Assembly: GCA_021740785.1 (NCBI GenBank)
Contig: JAIOZI010000022.1
Span: forward strand, 1 to 64,000
Source: Melioribacteraceae bacterium
Lineage (GTDB): Bacteria; Bacteroidota; Ignavibacteria; Ignavibacteriales; Melioribacteraceae
DNA length: 64,000 nt
Reading direction: 5' to 3'
Below are positions 24,727 through 32,180 of the stretch, piece by piece. Each line of letters starts with the position of its first letter. The stretch's first letter is position 1. Below the pieces are notes generated by a model that searched no databases, was not told where the DNA came from, and saw only the letters and a program-made list of their open reading frames with translations. The position numbers were made by a program, and so were the translations under genes.

Positions 24727-27315
24727 TCATTTAACAATGTCTTTAACAATTTCATCAAACTTATTAATTGCTTCGTCTATCTTATCAATGTCTTTTCCGC
24801 CTGCAGTTGCCATGTGAGGTCTTCCGCCTCCGCCTCCTCCGACAATTTTAGCAACGCTTCCAACAATCTTTCCGGCTGACACTTTTTTCTCTTTCACCAA
24901 ATCATCAGTAACAACGCATACCATTTGTACTTTATCTTCAACCTGTGCGATTAATAATCCAACACCGCTTTTCATTTTATTTCGAAGATCGTCACCCATC
25001 GATTTTAATTCATCCATTCCGGAAACTTCAACTCTTCCTTTAAATATTTTTAACCCGTCCGCTTCTACCGGGTTAGAAATAATATCATCAATACCGCCAA
25101 GCTTTTCTTCTAACTGAAGTTTAGCAATCTCTTTTTCAAGTTTCCTTTTTTCTTCAACCAGTTCCGCAGCTTTAGCTTCCGCATTTTTAATTTTTTCATT
25201 CTGTTCGATAATGTATCGCTCAACACCCGCGCCGGTTACGGCTTCAATTCTTCTGATTCCGCTTGCAATTGAAGATTCACTTATGATTTTGAACAGACCG
25301 ATTTGCGAACTGTTTTTTACATGAGTGCCGCCGCAGAATTCCAATGTGTAATCACCGAACTGAACAACGTTTACTTTATCGCCGTATTTATCACCGAAGA
25401 ACATCAGCGCACCCATATTTTTCGCTTCATCAAAAGGAATGTCTCTGTGATGTTTCAACTCAAGATTTTCACGAAGCTTTTGGTTTACTTCCTTTTCAAT
25501 CTGATGCAATTCTTCTTCAGTCAATTTGGAAAAATGTGAGAAGTCAAAACGAAGTCTATCCGGACCAACATAAGAACCCGACTGCTGAACATGATTACCC
25601 AAAACTTTCCGCAACGCTTTGTGCAGAAAATGTGTCGCCGAATGATTACGCATGATATCCCACCGGCGGTTACGGTCAACGGTTACCGTAACTTCATCTC
25701 CCAGCTTTATTTCAGTGTCTGCAGCACCATCAACAATATGAATGATTTTGTTATCAATCTTGAGAAGCTCGGAAATCTCCAGCTTCGAATCATTAATCAA
25801 TATATATCCGTGATCATCAATCTGCCCACCTGCTTCAGCATAAAAAGGAGTTTTATCCAAAATTATATAAGCCGCATCATTTTCTTTTTTTAATCCGATA
25901 ACTTTTGATCGAGATGAAAGGTTATCGTAACCGGTGAAGATTGTTGAATTGTCGTTAAGAAGTTCGAAATTTTCAAGTCCGCCATCCAACTTATGTGCTT
26001 CGCCATGTTTTTCTTTTGTTGATTTCCGTGCTCTTTCTTTCTGCTCATTCATCAATTCATTAAAGCGGTTTTCGTCTATCGTCATTCCAATTTCATTTGC
26101 CATCACGTTTGTTAAGTCAACGGGGAAACCGAAGGTATCGTACAATTTAAATACATCATCACCCGGAATTATACTTTTATTATTGTTCCTTACCTTAGTA
26201 GATATGTTGTCGAACAATTCAATGCCTCTATCAAGTGTTTGATTGAAGCTTTCCTCTTCGGCATTTATTATTCTTTCGACATTAGATTTATTCTCAACCA
26301 ATTCCGGAAATTGATCGGACATATTATTTACAACTGTTTCTACAACTTTATAGATAAACGGCTCGGTTAAATTTAATTTTCTTCCGTAGCGGGCAGCTCT
26401 TCTTAAAATTCTCCTCAGAACATAACCTCTTCCGTCATTGCCCGGAGTGGCGCCATCAGTTATGGCAAAGGTTAATGTTCGAACGTGATCTGCAATTACA
26501 CGCATTGCAATTTGATCTTCGGTGTTATCATATTTTTTACCGGAGAGTTCCCCGATCTTATTAATGATCGGTATGAAAACATCAGTATCGTAATTCGAAT
26601 CTTTCTTCTGCAGCACAGCGCAGACTCTTTCGAATCCCATCCCGGTATCAACATGTTTTGAAGGCAGATCATGCAGTGTACCTTTTTCATCTCGATTATA
26701 TTGAATAAATACAAGATTCCAAATTTCAATACATTCCTGTTTGCCGGCATTTACCCATTTGGGATTATCATAATCATCGCTGAGGTTTATGTGAATTTCG
26801 GAACATGGTCCGCACGGACCGGTATCACCCATTTCCCAAAAGTTATCTTTCTCGTCGAAACGTAAAATGTGATCATGTTTAATACCGGTTTTATTTTTCC
26901 AAATCTCGAATGCTTCATCGTCGGTCCTGTAAACGGTTGCCCATAATCTTTCCTTAGGTAGTTTCCAAACACCGGTTAACAATTCCCATGCCCATTCAAT
27001 TGCTTCCTCTTTATAATAATCCCCAAACGACCAGTTGCCGAGCATTTCAAAAAAAGTATGGTGATAAGTATCGCGTCCCACTTCCTCAAGATCGTTGTGT
27101 TTTCCGCTTACACGAATACACTTTTGAGTATCGGCGGCGCGGCTGTAATCACGCGTTCCTCTGCCTAAAAAAACATCTTTGAATTGATTCATTCCCGCAT
27201 TAATAAACAATAAAGTCGGATCACCGTGAGGCACAACAGGGGCGCTGTCAACTATTCTGTGTCCTTTATCCTTAAAAAAATCCAAAAATTGCTGTCGTAT
27301 TTCGTTCGATGTCAT
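24727..27315 (-). CDS. alaS: alanyl-tRNA synthetase, 862 aa
   Basis: Charges tRNA(Ala). The class II catalytic domain begins with FLDFFKDKGH and contains NAGMNQFKDVFLG (motif 2 region). The editing domain carries HSATHFLHKAL and FCGGTHV, the zinc-binding His/Cys set. The C-terminal DHHA1-type domain ends in a glycine-rich VGGGGGGRPHMATAGG segment. Length is normal. A -7-like box TATATTTG lies at 27356-27363 on the minus strand, 41 bp before the start codon. Confidence 0.95.
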   Translation of the reverse strand: MTSNEIRQQFLDFFKDKGHRIVDSAPVVPHGDPTLLFINAGMNQFKDVFLGRGTRDYSRAADTQKCIRVSGKHNDLEEVGRDTYHHTFFEMLGNWSFGDYYKEEAIEWAWELLTGVWKLPKERLWATVYRTDDEAFEIWKNKTGIKHDHILRFDEKDNFWEMGDTGPCGPCSEIHINLSDDYDNPKWVNAGKQECIEIWNLVFIQYNRDEKGTLHDLPSKHVDTGMGFERVCAVLQKKDSNYDTDVFIPIINKIGELSGKKYDNTEDQIAMRVIADHVRTLTFAITDGATPGNDGRGYVLRRILRRAARYGRKLNLTEPFIYKVVETVVNNMSDQFPELVENKSNVERIINAEEESFNQTLDRGIELFDNISTKVRNNNKSIIPGDDVFKLYDTFGFPVDLTNVMANEIGMTIDENRFNELMNEQKERARKSTKEKHGEAHKLDGGLENFELLNDNSTIFTGYDNLSSRSKVIGLKKENDAAYIILDKTPFYAEAGGQIDDHGYILINDSKLEISELLKIDNKIIHIVDGAADTEIKLGDEVTVTVDRNRRWDIMRNHSATHFLHKALRKVLGNHVQQSGSYVGPDRLRFDFSHFSKLTEEELHQIEKEVNQKLRENLELKHHRDIPFDEAKNMGALMFFGDKYGDKVNVVQFGDYTLEFCGGTHVKNSSQIGLFKIISESSIASGIRRIEAVTGAGVERYIIEQNEKIKNAEAKAAELVEEKRKLEKEIAKLQLEEKLGGIDDIISNPVEADGLKIFKGRVEVSGMDELKSMGDDLRNKMKSGVGLLIAQVEDKVQMVCVVTDDLVKEKKVSAGKIVGSVAKIVGGGGGGRPHMATAGGKDIDKIDEAINKFDEIVKDIVK

Positions 27316-27355
27316 CTAAAAAAACCTGTATCATTGATCAATTTTTATTAAGCAA

Positions 27356-27363
27356 CAAATATA
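27356..27363 (-). promoter_or_regulatory. possible -7 box of alaS promoter
   Basis: On the minus strand TATATTTG matches the Bacteroidota sigma -7 consensus TAnnTTTG exactly. No good -33 TTTG is at the expected distance, so this is a weak call. Confidence 0.3.
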
Positions 27364-27493
27364 CGAAATTGGTTTCCGAAAAGTAATTTTGCAGATCGTT
27401 GAAAATCAGCGCACCGGGTAATCATAACTAATAATTGATTTTTAACTTACGGAAGTTTACTTTTATTAATTAAATAAAAGGGATTAGTTTAAT

Positions 27494-28069
27494 TTGGCTC
27501 AGCTCAAAGAGCTCTCCGACATAGAATTGATGAAGCGTGTTGCAAAGTATGAATCCGATGCTTTGTATGCCCTTTACGATAGATACACTCCTTTATTATT
27601 CAGCCTATTGAAAAAAATTCTCGGCGACCCGGCAATTGCGGAAAATGCTTTGGTCGAAGTTTTTACAATCGTTTGGCGTAAAGCCGATCGTTTTGATTTC
27701 AGAACCGAGAATGTTTACACATGGCTGGTAACATTAACAAGAAACCGTGCAGTTGATACGGTTAGAAGGGAACGTGCCGAGAAGGGTCAAACTTATTACG
27801 ATGATAATTACGAAAACAAGTATGTTGTTCCTCATCTTTCACCTAATCTCGATGCACTTGATCTCAACACGGCAATGAAAATTAAACCTCAGGTTGAGAA
27901 AGCTCTTGCAAAATTAACCGATGCACAAAAGTATGTACTTCACCTTGCTTATTATGAAGGATACACACTGGACCAGATTTCAAGGAAATTAAGAATTCCA
28001 CTTGAGACTGTTCGCAATAAAACAATGAAAGCGCTTTATAATCTTAGAGACAACTTATTATCGGAATAG
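27494..28069 (+). CDS. ECF-type sigma-70 family factor, 191 aa
   Basis: Directs RNA polymerase to a set of stress genes. Region 2 spans about 12-80 (YALYDRYTPLLFSLLKKILG, then TWLVTLTRNRAVDTVRRER), and region 4 about 130-185 with LAYYEGYTLDQISRKLRIP as helix-turn-helix. Start is TTG at 27494, after GGGA at about 27480. It is followed 11 bp later by its probable anti-sigma factor, the usual arrangement of an RskA-type pair. No region 3, as expected for this class. Confidence 0.9.
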   Translation: MAQLKELSDIELMKRVAKYESDALYALYDRYTPLLFSLLKKILGDPAIAENALVEVFTIVWRKADRFDFRTENVYTWLVTLTRNRAVDTVRRERAEKGQTYYDDNYENKYVVPHLSPNLDALDLNTAMKIKPQVEKALAKLTDAQKYVLHLAYYEGYTLDQISRKLRIPLETVRNKTMKALYNLRDNLLSE

Positions 28070-28080
28070 GATATTAATTA

Positions 28081-29223
28081 ATGGCTGACAAAGTTATATC
28101 GGAAATGATTACCGCTTATGCATTAGGCTGCATGGATAAGGAGAACTTTGATCAGTTTCACCGTCATTTAAAAAAGGGCGGCAAAATCCCTCTCGGTGAA
28201 CTGGGTGAATTACAGAACCTTTCGGTTCTTATTCCTTCCCTCCTTGAATTAGAAGCGCCCAACCCGATGTTGAAAGAAAAGTTAACTGAAAATCTTCTTG
28301 CTCTACGCGATGAGATTGAAAGGAAAAAACAAGCAGCCGAAAGAAAAACAAAAGCAGAAAAACCCCAGCCAAAGCTAAAGCTTGAAGAAGATAAAATTCA
28401 ATCTCCTCCCGAGATTGCCGAAGAAACCGGGAAAACAATAGAAAAAATTCCGAAGGGTATTTCTTTTTCAAGTACGGATAAGTATAAAGAGACAACTAAA
28501 GAAAAGCTCACTCAGCAATCTTCGGCTGAGCAGGTAAAAACTTACATTGATCAACCGGATGATAAAAAGGTTACCGATGTTCCGCCGACTAGGGAAACTC
28601 CTAAACCGCAGTTTATAAATCTCCAGCCTGGCGACAAAGATTGGTTTAATAATTTTATTAAATCTAAAACCACCTGGATTCTCGCCGGTATTCCGCTGTT
28701 TTTATTTTTGCTGTTGTTAATTATTTTCGGTTCTCAAATTGGTTCCTTGAGTGATTCCATTGATAAACTGAATAACAATGTATCCGGTTTGCAATCAGAA
28801 GTTGAAAGAAACAAAGAATTTGTAAGCAGGCACCTAGCGCTAGTTGAATTTTTCAATAACACCAATATTGACGTAGTTGAATTATCCGGAACTGATTTAT
28901 ATCCCGGAACAAACGGGCAGCTCCTCATAACATTTACAGAACGCGAAGGTTTGTTGAAACTAAATAATATGCCTATTCCTAAAGGAAATGAAGCATACCA
29001 ATTATGGATGGTCAGTGACGGTCAATCTTACTCTCTCGGCGTATTTGTTCCGAACCTAAGTGAAAAATATATTAGAATCGATAACGTTCCATTTATTCCA
29101 AGAGAGAACGTTGAAATGTTTAGAATAACAAATGAACCGAGAAGCGGTTCTGAAATGCCCACAGGACAAACTTATTTATTCGGCTCATTATATCAGCCCC
29201 AGGAAGAATCAAAAAGAAGATAA
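28081..29223 (+). CDS. RskA-like anti-sigma factor, membrane, 380 aa
   Basis: Holds the preceding sigma factor at the membrane. An N-terminal helical cytoplasmic part is followed by a Lys/Glu-rich linker (about 85-190), one transmembrane helix (about 198-220, WILAGIPLFLFLLLLIIFG) and a coiled segment. The C-terminal RskA domain (about 275-375) shows LLKLNNMPIPKGNEAYQLW and YSLGVFVPN. The linker is longer than in most RskA proteins and the N-terminal zinc-binding anti-sigma motif is not seen, so it is a diverged member. Release probably involves regulated proteolysis. Confidence 0.82.
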   Translation: MADKVISEMITAYALGCMDKENFDQFHRHLKKGGKIPLGELGELQNLSVLIPSLLELEAPNPMLKEKLTENLLALRDEIERKKQAAERKTKAEKPQPKLKLEEDKIQSPPEIAEETGKTIEKIPKGISFSSTDKYKETTKEKLTQQSSAEQVKTYIDQPDDKKVTDVPPTRETPKPQFINLQPGDKDWFNNFIKSKTTWILAGIPLFLFLLLLIIFGSQIGSLSDSIDKLNNNVSGLQSEVERNKEFVSRHLALVEFFNNTNIDVVELSGTDLYPGTNGQLLITFTEREGLLKLNNMPIPKGNEAYQLWMVSDGQSYSLGVFVPNLSEKYIRIDNVPFIPRENVEMFRITNEPRSGSEMPTGQTYLFGSLYQPQEESKRR

Positions 29224-29225
29224 AA

Positions 29226-29732
29226 TTATTTATACCTATTCAGAAGCACACCCAATCCCATCAACACCAGGAACACCGCCCAATAATCAATAAATATAAT
29301 GTTTATCCTGGTTATGAAATCAATAATTCCGCTTGAGCCGGAAAAGTAAATAATTAGGATTGAAGCCGTATAAAGTATAAGTGAGGAAAAAAGAAATGAT
29401 TTTTCATTTGTATTATCGATAAACAAAACCATGAAACCGGAACCCGAAATAAACAGAACAGAAGGGAGAATTATATCATACTTGTTGAGAAGTTCGTATT
29501 GCGAAATAACATATAAAACCACCCCGATTAAAAACGCAGCGGTTGAAATGAATAAACGTCCGCGTTGATCGCTTCCTAATGAAAGATAAACTGAAATTAA
29601 ACCGTAACCCAAGAGTGCATAAGCAAATACCAAATTAGATTTAAGCGATACCAGACCTATCGAATCAATAAGCAGAGCCATTCCGACAAATAACAGAAAC
29701 AAACCGAGAAGAAACTTATTATTGTTCAACAT
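29226..29732 (-). CDS. hypothetical membrane protein, LiaI/DUF5668-like, 168 aa
   Basis: Five or six hydrophobic helices fill the chain, beginning FLLGLFLLFVGMALLIDSIG and ending WAVFLVLMGLGVLLNRY. The repeated pairs of short helices with a Leu-Gly-rich turn look like the LiaI-LiaF-type TM region that often accompanies PspC proteins in cell-envelope stress genes. It overlaps the end of the PspC gene by 14 bp. Function not established. Confidence 0.7.
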   Translation of the reverse strand: MLNNNKFLLGLFLLFVGMALLIDSIGLVSLKSNLVFAYALLGYGLISVYLSLGSDQRGRLFISTAAFLIGVVLYVISQYELLNKYDIILPSVLFISGSGFMVLFIDNTNEKSFLFSSLILYTASILIIYFSGSSGIIDFITRINIIFIDYWAVFLVLMGLGVLLNRYK

Positions 29733-30435
29733 TTACTTCAATTTCCCTTTCAGCGAAAAACATTATCAATAAATATAATACGATTCCGAGTCCGAATGTT
29801 GCAAACGTAAAAAAGATCCAGGTAATTCTTATGAGTGTAACTTCCATCGAAAAGTATTTCCCAAATCCACCACATACACCTCCGAATTGTCTTTCGGATG
29901 AAGTGAGAAAAAATCCGGAAGGTTTATTCATTTGCGGGACTGAAAATTCACCGGCTTTAATTATTAAAAAAATTCCGCAGGCAATAAAAATAAAAGGAAG
30001 CAAATACTTTTGAGAAATTCCAAGAACGAACAGGTAGTCAATTATTCCAAATGAATAAAGCATCAAGTAACCGCCGACAAGAAGCATCGTTAAACCGGCA
30101 ACAGTGCGGTAATTTGAAATCTTCGTTTTTCTTATTTCATCACTGTTAGTTGCAAAATCTTCAGTAGAGTTCGGCATAAACAGCGCTGCGATAATATATG
30201 CAGCAATTCCCCATCCTCCGAAAAAAAATGCTATAATAAAAACACCTCGAATAATCACCGGGTCGATTTTAAAATATTCCCCTATACCACCGCAAACACC
30301 GAGCGCAACTCTATCTTTTAGTGATCTTGCAAGTCTCCGGTTGACCGGTACCTTTTGTTCAACTAAGGATGTTTCACTTTGGAATTTTTCTTGCCCGGAT
30401 TCTGATTCTTCTATGCTGTTATTTTCTTCATTCAT
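29719..30435 (-). CDS. PspC-domain membrane protein with two PspC units, 238 aa
   Basis: A probable envelope-stress protein. I choose the ATG at 30435 because the longer frame up to 30513 would overlap the neighbouring cyclo-ligase gene by 35 bp. Two PspC domains are present: the first (about 36-90) contains RVALGVCGGIGEYFKIDP; the second (about 175-235) contains FGGVCGGFGKYFSMEVTLI. Between them are further hydrophobic helices. Tandem PspC units in one chain are a common Bacteroidota arrangement. It is transcribed with the LiaI-like gene downstream. Confidence 0.82.
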   Translation of the reverse strand: MNEENNSIEESESGQEKFQSETSLVEQKVPVNRRLARSLKDRVALGVCGGIGEYFKIDPVIIRGVFIIAFFFGGWGIAAYIIAALFMPNSTEDFATNSDEIRKTKISNYRTVAGLTMLLVGGYLMLYSFGIIDYLFVLGISQKYLLPFIFIACGIFLIIKAGEFSVPQMNKPSGFFLTSSERQFGGVCGGFGKYFSMEVTLIRITWIFFTFATFGLGIVLYLLIMFFAEREIEVNVEQ

Positions 30436-30478
30436 AAAATTGATTAATAATTGGAAGAGATAAAATTTTGATGCACGA

Positions 30479-31078
30479 TTAATACCAGCCGTGATTTGGA
30501 TTGCGGGTATCAATTACGCGTCTCTCGGTGATTATTTTATCGACGCGAACATCATGGACTGAAGATTCAAGGTATTCAAAAATTTGAAACTCGAAAGCAA
30601 GAACATACTTCGGTGCAAATGTCCCTCTTAAAAGTTTATCATAATAACCGCCGCCGTACCCGACTCTCTGTCCATGCTTAGATACCGCAAGAGCAGGCAC
30701 AATAACCAAATCGATATCACTCATATCCTCATCAATCCCAACACGGGGCTCAAGATATCCCTCATTGTTTTTCACAAGATGATCCCATCCCATAAATTGG
30801 AATCTTGCAAAACTTTTTTTCGATTTGTTAAGTTTTGGGATAATAATTGACTTCCCCATTCCATGCATTTCATCGATCAATCCACGGGTTTCAACTTCGC
30901 CGGGACGGCTGGCGACGTAACAATGAATGTTCTGCGCATGGATGAAATCATCCTGTGATTTTAATCTCTCAACAATGAACCCGGCTTTTTTTCGAAGATC
31001 GGAATCAGCATGTTCATTTCTGCGCGCAACTACCATTTTCCGCGCTTCTGACTTTGGAACGAGCGTTTTTAATTTCAA
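30479..31078 (-). CDS. 5-formyltetrahydrofolate cyclo-ligase, 199 aa
   Basis: Converts 5-formyl-THF to 5,10-methenyl-THF with ATP, salvaging a folate storage form. The substrate and phosphate-binding segment VPALAVSKHGQRVGYGGGYYDK (about 148-169) is diagnostic of the family, and ARRNEH near the start matches the N-terminal pattern. Length is normal. It is the first gene of the minus-strand group 29226-31078 and lies divergent from the metal-uptake operon. In some bacteria the 6S RNA gene is beside it; I see no clear 6S fold in the 195-bp upstream gap. Confidence 0.88.
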   Translation of the reverse strand: MKLKTLVPKSEARKMVVARRNEHADSDLRKKAGFIVERLKSQDDFIHAQNIHCYVASRPGEVETRGLIDEMHGMGKSIIIPKLNKSKKSFARFQFMGWDHLVKNNEGYLEPRVGIDEDMSDIDLVIVPALAVSKHGQRVGYGGGYYDKLLRGTFAPKYVLAFEFQIFEYLESSVHDVRVDKIITERRVIDTRNPNHGWY

Positions 31079-31167
31079 TTTATACCTGTCTTTCTTTAAT
31101 CGAAATTATATAAAATAAACCAGACAATTACCATCCAAAATTTATTTTTATTTTATTAACAATTGCT

Positions 31168-31190
31168 TAAATGCAAATCATTTGCAGTTA
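31168..31190 (+). promoter_or_regulatory. Fur/Zur-like palindromic operator
   Basis: TGCAAAT-C-ATTTGCA at 31172-31186 is a perfect palindrome around one base. The outer TAA/TTA at 31168-31170 and 31188-31190 extend it to 23 bp with one mismatched pair. The TGC-N9-GCA spacing is like the binding sites of Fur-family repressors. It overlaps the -33 box of a promoter for the ZnuD-like receptor operon. Confidence 0.55.
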
Positions 31191-31212
31191 TGATCAAGAA
31201 TCAATAGATTAG
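31181..31212 (+). promoter_or_regulatory. Bacteroidota-type promoter of the metal-uptake operon
   Basis: TTTG at 31181-31184 is followed by 20 bases and TAGATTAG at 31205-31212, close to the TTTG-N19-21-TAnnTTTG consensus with one mismatch. The operator palindrome overlaps the -33 half, the right place for repression. Confidence 0.45.
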
Positions 31213-31273
31213 AGGTCTAGTTTTATCTGCTTTTTACAATTTATTACAATAAGAAAGAATTATCTAATCATTT

Positions 31274-31627
31274 ATGTTTTTCGCAAAAATAAATAGCATG
31301 AATAAGTCGATTGCCGGAACATTATTAGTTTTTTATGTTCTTCTTGTTGGGGTGATTTCTTTCCATTCGCATCAAATTAATCTTAATTCCGGCAACAGGA
31401 TATCGATAAGCAGCTTTGACGATACCGGTAATTCCGGTCATAAATTTTCAGCATTAACCTGCCCGATAATCCAGCAGTCATCTATAATTTCGAACCTGTT
31501 TTTTGAAGATGCACATCAGGCAATAGTTACAAATGATGTTGTGGTTTTCAAATCATCAACTAATCAATATTACCTTTCAGAACATTTTATAAATTTATCA
31601 CTACGGGGACCTCCCGAGAAAGCATAA
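31274..31627 (+). CDS. small exported protein of the metal-uptake operon, 117 aa
   Basis: Not a family I can name firmly. A hydrophobic N-terminal segment (about residues 13-30 from the first ATG; about 5-22 from the ATG at 31298) is followed by FHSHQINLNSG and a polar domain. It ends in NLSLRGPPEKA. A terminal R(G/A)PP run is common in small periplasmic proteins sitting beside TonB receptors for metals. The His pair in FHSH could bind metal. Start at 31274 or 31298 cannot be decided; neither has a strong ribosome site. Confidence 0.6.
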   Translation: MFFAKINSMNKSIAGTLLVFYVLLVGVISFHSHQINLNSGNRISISSFDDTGNSGHKFSALTCPIIQQSSIISNLFFEDAHQAIVTNDVVVFKSSTNQYYLSEHFINLSLRGPPEKA

Positions 31628-31679
31628 ACTTCCGTCAGCATCAAAATCATTTTTAATAATTATTAAAAAAGGAAGCATT

Positions 31680-32162
31680 ATGTTTTTATATAAAAATATA
31701 TCCTTATACAAAGTATCATTGGCGATTATAACAATAATTTTATCTGCAATAATAATTTCATGCAGTGAAGAAAGCGATCCGGTTGCACCGCAGGAAGATC
31801 ACTTTGAAGCAATCGGTGTTGTATTATATAATTCCGGAATTGAATTAGCTTCTATTCTTAGAGGGGAAACCAACGACACTCTGCATGCTCCGTTAGGAGA
31901 AATAAGCGATCACTTCGAAGTAAAATTTTACAATGAAGACGAAACAATTATCGATCCTCCCGGTACAGAACACCAGACACTTTCTTGGGAAATTGCAGAC
32001 ACATCAGTTGCCGAAGTATGGCAGCATCCGGGCGAAGAAGGCGGATTTGAATTTCATCTAAAGGGTAAAAAAGTTGGGACAACAACTTTGGAATTGTTTG
32101 TTTTGCATGAAGGTCACCGTGATTTCCGTTCCGGACTTTTTCCTGTTAAAGTTGTTGAATAA
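31680..32162 (+). CDS. probable metal-associated lipoprotein, 160 aa
   Basis: The signal peptide ends in a lipobox (IISCSEES, Cys28). The mature domain begins SDPVAPQEDHFEAIGVVLYN and has several histidines (EDHFEA, DSLHAPLG region, SDHFEV, EHQTLS, HEGHRD). The repeating strand pattern and the end HRDFRSGLFPVKVVE look like a small beta-sandwich seen in other phyla beside ZnuD-type receptors. It may capture zinc at the surface or hand it to the receptor, but this is inferred from place and histidines. It is in one operon with the flanking genes; the receptor frame begins right after its stop. Confidence 0.7.
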   Translation: MFLYKNISLYKVSLAIITIILSAIIISCSEESDPVAPQEDHFEAIGVVLYNSGIELASILRGETNDTLHAPLGEISDHFEVKFYNEDETIIDPPGTEHQTLSWEIADTSVAEVWQHPGEEGGFEFHLKGKKVGTTTLELFVLHEGHRDFRSGLFPVKVVE

Positions 32163-32180
32163 TTGTACGGGTACAGCCAA

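Noticed and set aside
25303-25893. Open frames on the plus strand inside alaS
   Set aside because: They lie antisense to a strongly supported synthetase gene and have no protein-like features.
31079-31273. 6S RNA gene beside the 5-formyl-THF cyclo-ligase gene
   Set aside because: The gap is filled by the palindromic operator and promoter, and I see no long interrupted stem typical of 6S RNA.
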